This document shows, one piece after another, positions 1 to 13,300 of a DNA stretch of 64,000 nucleotides. Source of the stretch: Dasypus novemcinctus (taxonomy: Eukaryota; Chordata; Mammalia; Cingulata; Dasypodidae); contig NC_080683.1 of the NCBI RefSeq assembly GCF_030445035.2, positions 88,993,675 to 89,057,674 of the forward strand. Direction: 5' to 3'. How positions within the stretch are numbered: position 1 is the stretch's first letter; the number at the start of each line of letters is the position of its first letter. The notes under the pieces were generated by a model. It made no database searches and was not told the origin of the DNA. It saw nothing but the letters and a program-made list of their open reading frames with translations. The translations under genes were made by a program, and so were the position numbers.

Positions 1-751
1 ATGTCTGTTAAGTCTAACTCATTTATCATATTGTTCAAGTTCTCTGCTTCCTTGTTGACTTTTTGTCTAGTTGTACTAATGACATGAGTGTATGTCAAAG
101 TATCCAATAATATTGTAGAGATGTCTATTTTTCCATCCAGTTTTGTCAGAGCTTGTCTCATGTATTTTTGGGCACCCTGGTTAGGTGCATAGATATTTAT
201 GACTATACTATCTTCCTGGTGTATTGTCCTTTTATTAATATAAAATGGCTTTCTGTAGCTCTTATAACTTTTTTGCATTTAAAGTCTGTTTTGCCTGATA
301 TTAATATAGCTACCCATGCCCTTTTGTGCTTACTATTTGCATGGAGTATCTTTTTTTCCAAACATTAACTGCCAGTTGGTTTGTATCCTTGGGTCTAAGG
401 TGAGTCTCCTCTAAGCAGTATATGTATGGCTCTTTTTTGTTTTTTTTAAAATCCATTCTGTTAGCTTGTATCTTTTGATTGGGGATTTTAATCCATTCAC
501 CTTCAGTGATATTACTGTAAATGCATTATTTACTGTCACTATTTTATTCTTAGGTTTTCATATGTCATATCACATTTTTGCCTTTTTACTCTTTGGGTTA
601 TCCTTCCTGCTATTCTTTCTTCTATACTCTCCTCCAGGCCTCTCTCTCCTGTCTTTTTCTTTCAGGCTCTAAGGCTTCCATTTCTTGCAATGATGGATTC
701 TTTTTTTTTAGAAGCTCTTTTAGTTTCTGTTTATTTGTGAATATTTTATAC

Positions 752-1868
752 TTACCTATATATTTGAAGGACAATTTTGCTGGATAAAGAATTCTTGACT
801 GGCAGTTTTTTTTCTTTCAGTTTTATAACTGTATCATACCACTCTCTTCTTGCTGCCATGGTTTCTGATGAGAAATTCATTCTAAGTCTTACTGGGCATT
901 CCTTGTATGTGATGGTTTTTTTCTCCCTTGCTGCACTCAGAATTTTCTCTTTATCTTTGACATTTGCATTCTGAGTAGTATGTGCCTTGGAGTAGGTCTG
1001 TTCAGATTTATTCTTATTGGGGTAACACTGTGCTTCTTGGACATTCATTTCTTCTATGAGAGTTGGGAAATTTTCAGCTATTATTTCCTCAAGTACTCTT
1101 TCTGCCCCTTTTCCCTTCTCTTCTCCTTTTGGAACTCCCATGACATGTATGTCATTGAGTTTCATATTGTCATTCAACTCCCTGAGCCCCTGATCAATTT
1201 TTTCCTTTGTTTTCTCTCTTCAATTTCAGTTGTTTTGTCTTTGGTATCACTTATTCTTTCTTTCAGCATTTTGAGTCTGCTGTTGTATTCCTTTAATATG
1301 TTTTTGGTCTCACCTATTGTATTTTTTATTCCCATGAGCTCTGCTACTTTTCTATTCAGTTTTTCAAATTCTGCTGAGTTCTCACTCAATGTCTTCTTGA
1401 TGCCATTTATCTCTTTAGTCAAATTGTCTTTCAACTCATTAATTTGATCTTGGAAATTTGTGTGCATCTTGTTTATTAGTTGTCTCAAATCCTGCATCTC
1501 TTCTGGGGCTTTTTTGGGAGGGAGGGGCTTTTATAAAAGGTATTTATTTAGGGTAGAAGTTTATAGTTACAAGATCCTAAAGAGTCCAACTCAAGGCACC
1601 ATAAGAGGTACTTTCTCACTAAAGTCTGTTGTCATGTGTTGAAGCAAGATGGTGGGCGATCTCTACTTGGTCTCTTTTACTTTCTTCCTCTTAAGGCTCC
1701 ATGGACCCAGCTTCTTCTGATCAGCTTCTCTAATCTCTTTGGCTTCAAACTATCAGGCAAATGGCTCATTGTTTTTTCCATGGCTGCAGGATCAATATAT
1801 TCCTTTACTTGGTCCATGTCTTCCATTTTTTTAGTATGGCTCATAATTTTTTGCTGATGTTTATGCAT
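752..1868 (-). pseudogene. L1 ORF1p remnant, frameshifted and interrupted
   Basis: These are pieces of an L1 ORF1 RNA-binding chaperone in several frames. The N-terminal piece (1790-1868) contains HQQKIMSHTKK, which resembles the ORF1 start of the complete L1 at 26.38 kb. The coiled-coil piece (1174-1497) contains LRQLINKMHTN and KVAELMGIKNT. The RNA-binding and C-terminal piece (752-1177) contains IHVMGVPKGEEKGKG and EEIIAENFPTL, the conserved ORF1 core. The coiled-coil and core pieces overlap in different frames at about 1175, which marks a frameshift. An LTR fragment separates the first two pieces. No intact protein is possible. Confidence 0.85.
1510..1797 (-). mobile_element. MaLR-like LTR fragment nested in L1 ORF1
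   Basis: This segment is absent from the equivalent ORF1 position in the other two L1s in this window. On the minus strand it matches the 3' half of the LTRs at 22306 and 54515: CATCTTGCT, then AGACTTTRGTGAG, then CTTCTACCCTAAATAAATAC and TTTATAAAA. It includes an AATAAA signal. It stops short of the LTR's CA end and I found no target duplication, so the boundaries are approximate. Confidence 0.6.
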
Positions 1869-2799
1869 CTAATTAAGATGGTGAGTTTACTCAGATGCTC
1901 AATTTCTCTCTCTTCATGGGAATTTAGTGACTCAAGGGTGCATGTTACTCCTGTTCTTTATTGGTTCGACCTGGGACTTTAGGGTTGGGCCTGTTATTTG
2001 CTCAAAACTGGGCTCCAGATCCAGTAATGGGTTGCATATCTGCTTCCTAGGGCCTCAGGGAGGGAGGTTATAAAGGCCAGAAAAAGCTTTTCTTATTTAC
2101 TTTTAATTTCCTCATGTGCACTTCCTTGTTCTGCCAGTAGATGATGCTCTTTGGCGGCCTATTCAGTTCAATGCCTGCTGCAACATCGACTGAATCAATG
2201 TGACAGAGGTTCCTGCCTGGAGGCTGAAAACCTCACAAAACTTTCCCAGGGTCAGTTCTCCAGTCTTCCCTAGTAGCCCCCTCCCTTTTTCCATGAAGGA
2301 AATAACTGCACTCCCCTCTGTGTCCTCAACAATCAGTCCCAGTTAGTAGAGAGGGAGATTGGGATGGTCAGATCTCTTTAGTCCCAGATCCCTTTAGTCC
2401 TGTGCTGGCTCCCAAGGCAAACAATGGCACAGCCTCACCTGGCCGAGAAGGGCTCATGGGACACAGCAGACCGAATCTAGGGTCAAAAGCTGAGTTAGCC
2501 TTAGTCTGTATCCCTGTCTCTCCTGTTTCCTGGGGAGGCAGATCCCAAAGGCCGGAGAATTCAGAAGTGTTTTCAGGGTGGGGAAGGGTGCTGGGAATAG
2601 CAGCTGCCAATTTTTACTCACATTTTGCTGTTATTATTCTTTTCCTTTGTCCCTTTCTCTTCTGGGCAGTGTTCAGCCTTCTCCTGCTGTCCTAAACCTT
2701 AGAAGGCTTTTTTTTAATTCTGTTACTTGTCCTCTGGTTATTTTTCTGGGATAAAAAGAGTCCTGTGTCTTTCTAGGCTGCCATCTTCCTGGAAGTAGT

Positions 2800-3670
2800 T
2801 CATTTTTATGAAATGTTAGTGTGTTCCAGGGTGTTGGACTTGAGTATCTTCTTTTTGCCGTCTACACTATCTACTTACATGAGTTTCTTCAGTCTTTTGA
2901 CTATAAATTTAATCATATTGAAGTTTTCCAAACTTCTATCTCTCAGTAATACCTCACCTCTGAGGGTCAGATACATAGATCTAATTGTTTAATTAGAATC
3001 TCCCCTTGGATGTCTAACAGGTATTACAAACTAAACATGCTCAAGCAGAAGTATTCAAAATTTAAAAGTGCAAATGATTCAATGCATTCATTTGAAAATA
3101 AGCCTTCATTCCCTCATAGTTCTTTTTTATTTATTTTTCATAGAATTTTAATTTTTTGTTTTTCTATTAACTTTCTTTGCCTAAATAATTTTTAGTGCTA
3201 TTTTACAGACCATAGTTGTCTGCTACTCTTGTGTGAGGCACCATTGTTTTTAAATACCTTTCATACAGCCTACGTCTTTTTCAGGAGAATGGTTTAACCC
3301 ACACATGTAATTCATACTATGTTTTTTTTCTTATGGATATCAGCAGATATAAAATCTTAAGGGCTGTGATTCCAGCTCTCACTTCCTTGTTTTATTCTCT
3401 ATACTATTACTTTTATTACTTTGACTTTTATCATCAAAAATTCTGTTTATTTCTTTCCGTGGTCTTTTCTTGTTCATGTTAAGTGAATCTTACATGTCTA
3501 TGTTGCTTCATGGTGGGTGTTCATCAAAAGAGCAAACTCTGATCTCTTTTTATGGAAAAAACACTACATTTTGAAATCAGATAAAAATATTTCCTAACAC
3601 AAATATGGCCAAGTAAGAATTTCTCTCTTTTTTTTTTTCTTTTTGGTCAAAACCCTACAACCAATGAACT
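2800..3670. other. Unassigned AT-rich intergenic stretch
   Basis: I recognise no gene or repeat family here. It is AT-rich, with short poly-T tracts near 3315-3330 and 3630-3645. No open frame looks protein-like. Confidence 0.4.
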
Positions 3671-3679
3671 AGATAAAAG

Positions 3680-3860
3680 AAATTTCAAGAGCACAGGCTT
3701 TGGGGTTGGCCAACTTGGGTTCAAATACCAACTTTGCCACTTATTTCTGTAATTGTAATTCTGAACAAGTTATTTAACTTCTTTGAATCTCAGTTCCTTC
3801 CTCTATAAAATGGATAACATGATGCAGGGTTTATTATTGGAAGATATGAAATAATGACTG
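3680..3860 (+). repeat. MIR SINE
   Basis: The order of MIR landmarks is preserved: AGAGCACAGGCTTTGGGGTT, then TTGGGTTCAAATACCA, then a diverged GTTATTTAACTTCTTTGA segment and TCTATAAAATGGATAAC. This is an ancient tRNA-derived mammalian SINE. Confidence 0.8.
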
Positions 3861-3960
3861 TGAAGTATTAACTATAATTCTTGAAGGTTTAACTTTAAAA
3901 CTATATGATCCTATAAAAACAGAAAATTCTAGACATTAACATTTTCTTTTATAAACTAGC

Positions 3961-4417
3961 TGTGATGATTAAGCTATTGTGTCAACTCAGCCAGGTAATT
4001 GTGCCCAGTTGTGTGGTCAAGTAAACACTGGGCTAACTGTAATACAAAGGCATTTATAGACTTTAGTCACCACTGACTTTACAGCAGTGTTATATCATAG
4101 ATAGTTGGTTATAATTACATCAGTCAGGGAGATTGCCATCAGTAGTGAGTGACACTTAACCCAATCTGTTGAATGCCTTAAAAGGGGCAGTGATTCCAGC
4201 ATTGAGAGAGAATTTCCCACCTCATCTTTGGACAGCCAATATCTCCCAGAACTCATCAAAAATCTTCACTGGACTTTCATCGGAACTCCTGGTTGCAGCC
4301 TGCCTGCTGGTTCTGGACTTGTGCATCCCCACAGCTGCATGAAAGACTGATATATCTCTTACTATCGACAGATATTCCTTGTTGATTCTGTTTCCCTAGA
4401 GAACTCTGACTAATACC
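3961..4417 (+). mobile_element. Solo LTR of ERVL/MaLR type
   Basis: The element runs from TGTGATGATTAAGC, with the internal phrase TGTGTCAACTCAGCCAGG, to CCCTAGAGAACTCTGACTAAT, the recurrent end of ERVL-class mammalian LTRs. Candidate 5-bp target duplications are ctagc (3956-3960) and ttagc (4418-4422), matching at 4 of 5. There are no internal viral genes. The exact family is not assigned. Confidence 0.6.
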
Positions 4418-4639
4418 TTAGCATTCTTTACTTTTTTTTTTTTTTTTTTACCAAAGACTTACTTGATTGCTTCCTTTTCCTTATTATTCCTGGAATTGCT
4501 TTATTTTTTTAAAAAATTTAAAATAAACAATTAAAAAATGAATTATAATTTTACAGTTTGAGGATGTGAATTTGTAAGATAAAAGTCAAGACCTATTGAA
4601 ACAGATAGATGGAAGAGAAGGAGTAAATGTATGAAGTAA

Positions 4640-5605
4640 GACAGAACAGGTAATGTGGGATGACTGGATCTCAAGCTGCCTTGGGGATGTGGTAGAATAT
4701 GTGGCTACAAGGCATGCAGGGGACAGATCTCATTGGGCTTGTCAGCCAGGCCAAAGAGATTAGACTTTTCTCTGAAAAGTATGGCCAAGAATTTAAAAAT
4801 TTTACAATGGATGATGGCAAAATAATACTGATTTTATAGTTATTGCTCTGATAATACTGACTTTATAATTATTGCTCTGATAACAGTGTGGAGACTAGAA
4901 ATAGAGAAACCAGTTGACCACTTTTTGAAAGAGAAGGAAACTGTCTGTAGTAAATGTTGTGGTATGCTGATGAGATTGCCTGTTCAGGACACATTTTCCT
5001 AGCTGCTTGGAGGGTTGTCTCTTAAAGTTCAAGGTTGCAGCCATCTCACATTACCTTTTCCGGAAAGATTAGCCTCCTGTCTGGGAAAGCCCATTTCTAA
5101 TAAATTGATTCTTTCACTGTAGATGGCTCCCTTTCCTCAATCTGTAACAACTCCAAAGGGCCACTGCAGCTTCAACATTTCTCAAAGGAGAAGATGAGGA
5201 CTCTGTTGTATTTACAACACAATTCAACTTCTCCTTCTTTCCAACCTTGTTTTTCTCATTTCCTTACATATATTGTTCTCAGTGCATTCCCTAATAAACT
5301 TCCTGCACAGAAATCTCCATTCCGTTATCTTTACCTAGAGATCCCAACCTAAAAAAATTATTGCTAAATTTCAAGTAAGAACAGATGAGGGTTTAAAAGA
5401 AGAGAATGGCATATGAGAATTGAAAGGAGTGGCTAATTTCAGAAATATTCAAGAGGTAGTTTCAACAGAAGTTGACATTGATTGATTTCATGCATATGTA
5501 CCTTTGAGTGAATTGTGGGAGGATGCAGTGTGAAGCTGGTGAACAGTGAAGGAGACAATGGAATCTAGGATAGCTTCCTAGTTTATAGTTTAAGCAACTG
5601 GGCAT
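4640..5605 (+). repeat. Ancient interspersed repeat in two pieces (4640-4925, 5390-5605)
   Basis: The two pieces read as successive parts of one old, unnamed mammalian repeat. The first holds a GGCCAAAGAGATTAGACTTTT-like phrase and ends at ACAGTGTGGAGACTAGAAA. The second holds CAAGAGGTAGTTTCAACAGA and then AGGATAGCTTCCTAG and TTAAGCAACTGGGC. Between them lies about 460 bp I cannot place, possibly an insertion. The identification is from memory of the consensus wording only. Confidence 0.35.
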
Positions 5606-6770
5606 TCTTCTTTCTCTAGGCTTATGTGATGCCTGAGCATCTTCCTCATCTATACTTCCAATAGTCCACCTGGGTGTTAGGTGGCGCTGTCTTCTGGCTT
5701 ATGGAGCCAAAACTTGGGAAATAGAAAGATAGTCCCTAAACCAAAGCAAAGATAAAACCAAACAGAAAGTCCACCTAAATCATTAAGCTAAAGAAGTGGT
5801 TATAGAAAGAAAATCTAAGACATCCAATTAGAAAAGGTAGGTATGAAATGAGGGTAGGATGCAGAGTCTGAAAGGACTCTGTGCCCTGGATGATAAATCC
5901 AGGAACATTTTGCTCCTTCCCTGGGGGAAGGAGCTGTTGAAGGTCTATGATCTTTGGACAAGTTGGTAGTGGAGATGTTGACTGAAAAAGAAAACACTGG
6001 ATGGGAAGCAGGTTTAGGAAAGAGGATGAAGAGATCATTATTTAAAATGATGACTTTTGTAAACTACAAAGGCTTACATAATACAAGCTGCTTTTAATTC
6101 TGGTATTCTAGAGAATTTGGCCTTATATTTTTGTCATCATTTTGACATTGAAAGCACATGTCCAGAAAGCAAGAGATTAAAAAATGGAGGTTTATACAAA
6201 CATAAATATCACCTATATTAATTATGTGGCTATCTTTTCAAAAGTAATATAACAGAATAAAAATTAAGGTAATATTGAAGTATGTTTTGACAAGAAAACT
6301 AGGAAACAACAGAAAGTGAGAAACAAGGTATATTGTAGGCATTTAAAACAATACTTTGTCAAACTAATCAGAAGAAAAGAAAATATAAATGTTTAAGTTT
6401 CATCTTATGATTCCTTGAGATCCTTGGAGAAATTACAAAGGTATAGAACCAGTTAATAGTGCACCAAATATATCCCAAGACCACATCAACAATGATTACA
6501 ACTAGAAGCCCTGTGATTCATAAAAGCACATAAAATGAAATTGAAAATGAAACAAAAAGTTACTCTTGCTTTGAGTCATATCAACCAGACTTCTAAAGAG
6601 AAAAACAAATGGAACTGGAAGGTATTTAATAGACAGTTGATGACATTTCATTTTAATTCTTTGGGGAAGATATATTTTCTTGGGAGAAATATTTTGGGAA
6701 CACATTGCCTAAAGACAATTAAAAATGATTATCTGAGGGGCAGAAAATATATTAAATCTTAGCAATGGGA
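5606..6770. other. Unassigned intergenic stretch
   Basis: I recognise no gene. Short open frames here (for example 5775-6038 minus and 6535-6762 plus) have no recognisable domain and AT-driven composition. Confidence 0.4.
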
Positions 6771-6779
6771 GTCTCTGAT

Positions 6780-6905
6780 CAGCAGGATTATGAGAGTGAT
6801 TTTTATTTATTTTACATTTCTGAATTTTCCAAACATTCCGCCATTATCGTATATTACTTTTATAATCAGAAAAGTAGCAATAAGCAAAATTAAAATAAGT
6901 GCCAT
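6780..6905 (+). mobile_element. Old L1 (L1M) 3' UTR end
   Basis: The phrases TTTCTGAATTTTCCAAACAT and TATTACTTTTATAATCAGAA, followed by an A-rich end, are the signature of an old mammalian L1 3' UTR. Only the extreme 3' end is recognisable. Confidence 0.55.
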
Positions 6906-8000
6906 AATTTATTTTATTTTGGGAAAGTTGGAGAACTAGTGAATCTTCTAATTCTTTAGCATATAGAAAAAAGCTATGCCTTCATGATAAATCAGATATG
7001 GTGTGCATAACCTGGGTTTGTACATCCTTTCCACCTTAAAGTGCTTTCCTTTCTGACATATTCAGGACAGGAGGATAGGGCAATCAGGGAAATATGCTTC
7101 CTTTTTCTTTGGTCCATGGATTTTTTTCTGTCATTGTAAATTATATGTCCCTCTGTTATTGTGACTCTGCCTTGCAATCAGCACAGTTCGAAATGCACAG
7201 GAACTGTTACCCCTCCAAGCTCATCTTTCCTAGAGTTTATAGGTTGACGGGAGGGAAGTTACCATTCTTTCCCCAAGTCTCCCTGCTTTTTGAGGAACTA
7301 GCTCTCCAGAGACCAAACTCATGCTTTTAATTGGAGATCTACCACAGTCTTTTTCAGAGTAGTCAAAGGTTCCAACAGAACATACAGAGATATAGGTTGA
7401 AACTTAGACAAAGTTACTGATTCTTTTAGAAGAAAATGTTGGACTTTGAGCCTCTGAAAGAACCTTCCCATGAAGACACTGTCTCCCTCCCCATGTCTCT
7501 TTCTAACCTCTGTTTGTCCTCACAGAAGGAGTCTGAGCCACCTCTTCAGTCTGGTTTTGTGAGCTGAAAATTAGAGCACTGCAGACTTTGACGAGATAAA
7601 GACGCTTTTGTACTTACCATTTGCTGATTCTAGAAGCAAAAAGTGTGAGTAAATGTAATGATGTGGGCTCCATGATCAACACATGCAAGGGCTGTAAATG
7701 ATTTTCTCATTTTTTACCAAAAAAGAAGCACATCTTAAAAGGAAGGAAACTTAATTTTCCTCCAAACAATTTTCAGGTCTTATATGAGGAAAGAATGTTC
7801 TTCTATTAGCATGTCTTAGACACTCCCCTTGTGAAACCATGCCCTTGGAATGGCAATAGTAGGTAATAGAAAGCTTTCCTGAGCTTGGCTTGCTTTACTG
7901 GGGTCTCAGAACTTGCTATATGTGGCTGCGTTTAGTCAACTGGCATGGGTGATCCCTGTTGTAGTTGAATTCTTTTGAAGCCATTTATTTAGCACTGTGT
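6906..8000. other. Unassigned intergenic stretch
   Basis: I see no recognisable gene or repeat. Short frames at 6992-7177 and 7094-7330 overlap on opposite strands and lack known motifs. Confidence 0.4.
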
Positions 8001-8002
8001 GA

Positions 8003-8400
8003 GATTTCCATGGCTGCTGTAACAAATTACCACAAATCTAGTGGCTTAAAACAAGAAAACTTTATCTTATGGATCTGTAGTTTAGAATTTCAACACGTCT
8101 TACTGGGCTGAAGTCAGGGTGTCGGCAGGTCTCTGTCCTTCTGGAGGCTATAGTGGGGAATCCATTTGCTTGGCTTTTCCAGCTTGCAAAGCCCACTCTC
8201 ATTCCTTGGTTTGTAGCCCCCATCTTCAGAGCCTGCAATGGTCAGTCACATTGCATCACTCTGACTCCTCTGCCTCCCTCTTTAAGAATCCTTTTATGGG
8301 ATGTTTACTTTGGGCCCACCCAGATAATGCAGAATAATCTCTCTACTCTAAGGTCAGCTGGTTAGCAACTTTATCCAGCTCAGTGGTGGAAAACTTTCAG
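8003..8400 (-). mobile_element. MLT1/MaLR-like LTR, reverse orientation
   Basis: The plus strand carries the reverse complement of a MaLR LTR. Landmarks are GGCTGCTGTAACAAATTACC, GTGGCTTAAAACAAGAAAAC, GGTGTCGGCAGG, and further on GGGCCCACCCAGATAATGCA and AGGTCAGCTGGTTAGCAAC. The two overlapping open frames at 8119-8365 are by-products of this LTR. Confidence 0.65.
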
Positions 8401-8404
8401 TTTC

Positions 8405-10080
8405 TCACTTTTGGGCAATGAAGTACCTCATAAATAATATTCTAGGAAGGATAAGAAGCCCATCTACCGCTTTTGTTCTTTTTCATAAATACTGTAATAC
8501 TTGATAAATTGCTGACATGGTATGACTATAAAATTGATGGGAGGAATGAAGGAATAAAGCATTCTCATCAGAAATAGCTTATCATCATACATTCAAAACT
8601 GATCTTTTTATGAGTGGAAAACTGGGTAGAGTTCTGAAACACAAGCTACTTGAAATTAGATATATGATATATGTTGTCCAAGGATACTTAGGTCATCTCT
8701 GAAAGATAAAATTTTATAAATCATTTTAAAAGGAAGAATCCTGTTTTTAATATATCTATGAGAGTAGAAAAATATTGAAATGCATCATAAATTAGGATTT
8801 TTTGATCTGATACAAGTTCCAAGCTATCAAACAATGGATCTTTTTATTTAAATATGACACAATCAAGTCACAATCAGCAACAAAAGATATTCTAAGCTAA
8901 TAAAAACTGAACCCTAACCCCTCCTTCTGATGTTTTATGAGAACTAAAGGCTATTAAGTCAATCAGACAACATTGCTGAGGACAGTCTATGTGCTAGCCA
9001 CTGTGACTAATTCAGCAAACAAAAACTAGTCATTTAGAAAGAAAAAGGCTAAAATAATTCTGTGCCATATATTGAATGATATATTATGTGGATATAATCT
9101 CTTGATAAAATTTAATAGCCATTCCCAGGCATGCTGCAAAAAAAACAAATCCAGGTATTTATGGATTTCTTACCTTGGGCTGTTGGAGTCAGCAAAAGAG
9201 GACATGGAGGAAATGCTGAAAAGATCATAACCGGTAGCCAAAGTATCTGTGGATGAAGGGAAATAAGGTAGATTTTCAAATTCTATACAAAAACCTTTTA
9301 AGTTTTTATGACTTGATTTATGATGGAAAATGATTTATCAGCCTTGTCTATGGGTTACCCCAGATGTTGCTTTCCAGACTATAATTTTTATGAGCCTATT
9401 TCATAGGTCAAAAAGCTGGGAGTCAGGGTGACTAGTTATAGCCTCAAGTCTGGAGAGGTGATAATTATTTAGGGGGCAGGAAAACAATGAAGTGACCATT
9501 TGAATATTTGCATTTTGATGAGTATATGGGATTTAAATATAGATGACTACATCCCACGTCAAGTATGAAATGGGTGTATTGCCTTATGCACCTCTCCTTA
9601 CTTTGAACATACCAAAAAAAAAAAAGAAAAGAAGGAAGGAATAAAACAAAAACCTAAACCTTTTATAGGTGATAAAAACTGCCTTATGATTTCAACTGAA
9701 GTCTCCACAGCATTTTTGCCAGCCAATTTTCTAGAAGTCTGCTTGTACCCTGACACTTGTTCCCGAGGGAAGGAGATGTTGAGCATTAGGGCAACAGATA
9801 GAGGCTCTGCATTAAAAGAACAGAAATAAACAAAACTCATGAATCCTGTTTCAAACAAGTCACTCATTCCATCCAACATTAATAGAGCACTCATAAGACA
9901 TTGTTGGCAAACAAATATTCCTGGGACAAAGGCCCTGTCCTCCAAAAAATGCCTTTATATGAAAGAAGGAAGAAAGTGACCAGGATCATAATGGGGGTAA
10001 AGAAAAAGTATCAAGGACATACTAAACATAGCAGCAAGCAGGCTGTTAAAGACCATCTAGATGACTGGAACCACTGCAAA
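8405..10080. other. Unassigned intergenic stretch
   Basis: Nothing gene-like was seen. A purine-rich A/G low-complexity patch lies at about 9609-9645. The 115-residue minus-strand frame at 9598-9945 has no recognisable motif and ends in that patch, so I do not call it coding. Confidence 0.4.
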
Positions 10081-10084
10081 GGAA

Positions 10085-10315
10085 CAGGATAGGGTTGAGC
10101 CTAAGAGCATGGATTTTGGGTCAGGTAGAACTACCTGGGTTTTAATTGTTTCTGCAACTCCCAGTGTCTGTGACCTGTGCAGGTTACTTAGCTTCCCTGA
10201 GCCTTTGTTCCTGGACATAGTGATAATAGCTTTAGAGTTCTGGTGGGGATCAATGCTATTGTAAAGGACTTCAAACCTGGCACGTAACGAGCTGCCAAAA
10301 GGCAGCTATTATTTT
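10085..10315 (+). repeat. MIR SINE
   Basis: MIR order is preserved: AAGAGCATGGATTTTGGGTC, CTACCTGGGTTTTAATTG, CAGGTTACTTAGCTTCCCTG, GATAATAGC and a late GGCACGTAACGAGC equivalent to the TGGCACATAGTAAGC block. The diverged copy is nearly full length. Confidence 0.8.
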
Positions 10316-10319
10316 TACT

Positions 10320-13300
10320 GTTGTTGTTTTTATATAAGACTCTTCACAGGTCTGGAATACTTCTTCTGTAGAGCAGAGGATTTGATTCACCAAGACTTCC
10401 CCCTCCAGTGGTATAGTGGATCTAACCCCCACTAGCTGGTGAGAGCCCACTGTGAAATTTTCTGGAATTTTGGAAGCCTGTCATGCTTGAAATCGGCATG
10501 GTGGGAGTATTTAAACCTGGAAAACCAGCAAACACTACAGATATGAGCTTCCCACCATCCACTTGATTCACCAGCACATCTTTGCAAGCACATTTCAAAC
10601 CTAGTAAACCTATGGGACTCTTGGGGGACGGCCACACAATTGCTATTTTAAGCCTTGTCCTGGGGAAGCACAACCAGGGTCAAAGGTGATACTAGGATGA
10701 GAAGAAAAAATGTGGGAGAATAAACTCTCAATTTAAACATTTTATCTGAGGCTTTGAAAGCATCCTTTCAATGTCATGTTTATTGGTGCGTTATGGAGTT
10801 GAAAATCACAGCCCCAGAACGGCCCAAATGTTTGTTCTTTTAAAGCAGCTGTCTTTAAACGTAATTGGAAGAAATGGAACACACATGTAGCAAAAATATT
10901 TAGAAACACCCTCTCTTTGTGAGCCAGATCTCCTGAAGTAAATGATAGCGCCCAGGGGCCCAGTAGTACTGAGGTCCATCTCCTTCCTGCCTCTTTTCTG
11001 AACCATAACAGAAGCCTCCTCATTGGTTATGAGGTATTAAAAATCCATCCAGGTCATAATGGAGAAAGTATTTCTTAGGTGCAACCTGATCATTGTTGCT
11101 TGAATTCCTTCTCTCTTTTCCTTCAATAGAGATGGGGAATAGCTGTCCAATATCCAGCCCTGAAGTTTGTGATGCTGTATTTGAACTCGCTCAAGACCAA
11201 GATGCTTTTAGACTTTAAAAAGATATCTTTTTAGTACTATTTTATGAAATTTCCTCCATACATTCTTCTTTACATATGTTTTACTTTCTTTATTTCTTTC
11301 ATGACCAATTGCTCTCATTATCTCTCCATCTGAAAAAGCATTTTTGGCTCATGAAGTCCCTTCGTTGGGGCCACTGCTGCCTGTTTCAGGCAAGTAAGAG
11401 AGCTCCATTGGAGAGTCACTAGCCCACGGATCATCTCTTGCCCTCTATATCTACCTCTCTATATATTCATCTCTGAAAGAACTGAGTGCATATCTAGGTT
11501 ATGAGTTAGGCAGCTTATTTAGAGTTCCTTTATTTAATTGGCCTGCTCAGTTTTCAACTTGCAGCTATTAAATTACAAATCTGAGTGACCACTGATGTGT
11601 TAAGTCAGAAAAGTCCGCCATTTGTCTCCCTGGGTGAACCTGGCACTTGAAAGTTTAGAGCTATTAATGGTTGTCTTGTAAGCTACTAAACTGAGCTTAC
11701 TTGGCATACAGAGTTTTGGGGACAGGGTAGACATACTGTTAACATTTCAGACTTGGGTCTTCCACCAGCTGAGAGCTGAGTGGGAGTGGGAACAGAGTTA
11801 GACGTGGAAAATCTCCAAAGAAAGTTTTTCTAATTCTTCAGGACCTAGGACAACTTCCTGCTATGTATAATGGAATAGAAAGAAAATGAGTGTTAGTGCT
11901 AGGGAGATTGGGCTAATTCTGACCCTGGCTTTACCCTGACTGAGAGGGAGAGAGGGGGCAATTACTACTTATGCCAGAAAAGGAGTTATAAATTGGGGCT
12001 GTTCTAGGCAAACTAGGATGTTCATTATGGTAAGTATACTTTCCTTAAATGTGAACTCTGTGATACATTTAACTGAATTCAGGTTTAGAATAGGAACGGA
12101 ATAAATATTTTGCAATATTACCTGAATGCTTTTTTTTTTTTTTTTTTTTGGTCAATTTCCTTTTGTCTTATAACCCTTCTCAGGTGCTTAGCATTCTTAG
12201 GAGAATAATGACAGAATATAATAGAGAAGAATGACAGAATGACTTTGGGAAAGGGTCCCGTGGTTTCCAAACCACAGGGCAATTATGAAACTCCTAATGG
12301 ATTTAGGGAATCCAAGACCAGAAAGGACCAGCAAAGATCCCAGAGAACTCTTGTTCCTAGAAGTTGGAATAGGTCTGCAATTTACATGTGGCTTTTGACC
12401 ACCCGAATTATGGCTAGTCTACATTGAGATGTGCTGCAAGTATAAAATGCACACTGAATTTGGAAGACAGTACAAAAAAGTGTCAAGTGTCTCATTAATA
12501 TAATTTTGAAATGACAATATTTTGGATATAGCAGATTAAATTAAATATATTATTAAAATTAATTTCAACTATTTATTTTTAGTTTTTAAATGTGTATACT
12601 GGAACATTTTAAATTATGTTTGTGCCTTGCATTAGTAGCTTGCTAAATTATATTTCTACTGGAAAGCTCTGGGGTATACTAATAGGGCGAAACAGGTTTT
12701 ATCTGCTCTACCCACACCTGCCTTGTACAGGAGCAGCTAGATTTCTCTTATGTTCCCAAAAGGAGTTCAGATGCGGCCCAAAGAACCAGTGGGGAATGAA
12801 AGAGAAGTTGCATTTGCAGCTTTTGCTCATAACCCATTGGCTAGAACTTAGTCAAATGACCATGTCTAGTCACATGGGAGGCTGGGAAAATATAGTCCTT
12901 AGCCATGTATCCAGATAAAACTCAGGAGGTTCTAAACACTGGGTGGTGGTGGTTGGGAGCAAGTAACAATCTCAGCCATATTTATGAAAACAATCTTACT
13001 ACTAACATAGACCATCCCTACTATAGAGGCTTATGCAGCAATACATTGTAGCTTAAGGGAAATTGTGCTTTTTATTTTTTTATTTTTTATTTTTTTTGTG
13101 CTTTTAAAATAGTTGTGTTTTCAGAATGTCATCACAAATACTACTTGTTTCATTCTGATCCTTACGTAGTCTTCCTTAAATGTAACTACTAAACATGTAA
13201 CTCCCACAGAATTTCCAAAATTCCATTAACATTTTTTTTTAAAGCCATTTTTGTTTCTGTTCTTCTCTCAGAGTTCTGGCATTCTATATTCTATTTATAT

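Larger units (their letters stand above)
1..2790 (-). mobile_element. L1 retrotransposon, 5' part, cut by window start
   Basis: The minus strand reads as an L1 5' region. The L1-type start (AAGATGGC-like motif) lies near 2780-2790, a noncoding 5' UTR fills roughly 1880-2780, ORF1 remnants fill about 750-1870, and the start of the ORF2 endonuclease region runs off the window below 700. ORF1 shows its N-terminus at 1790-1868, a Leu-rich coiled coil at 1174-1497 and the RRM/C-terminal region at 752-1177, in different frames, so it is broken. An LTR fragment is nested at about 1510-1797. The 3' end lies outside the window, so the total length is unknown. Confidence 0.88.

Noticed and set aside
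9598-9945. 115-codon minus-strand frame
   Set aside because: No recognisable motif, and it ends in a low-complexity purine tract. It is within chance expectation for a window of this size.
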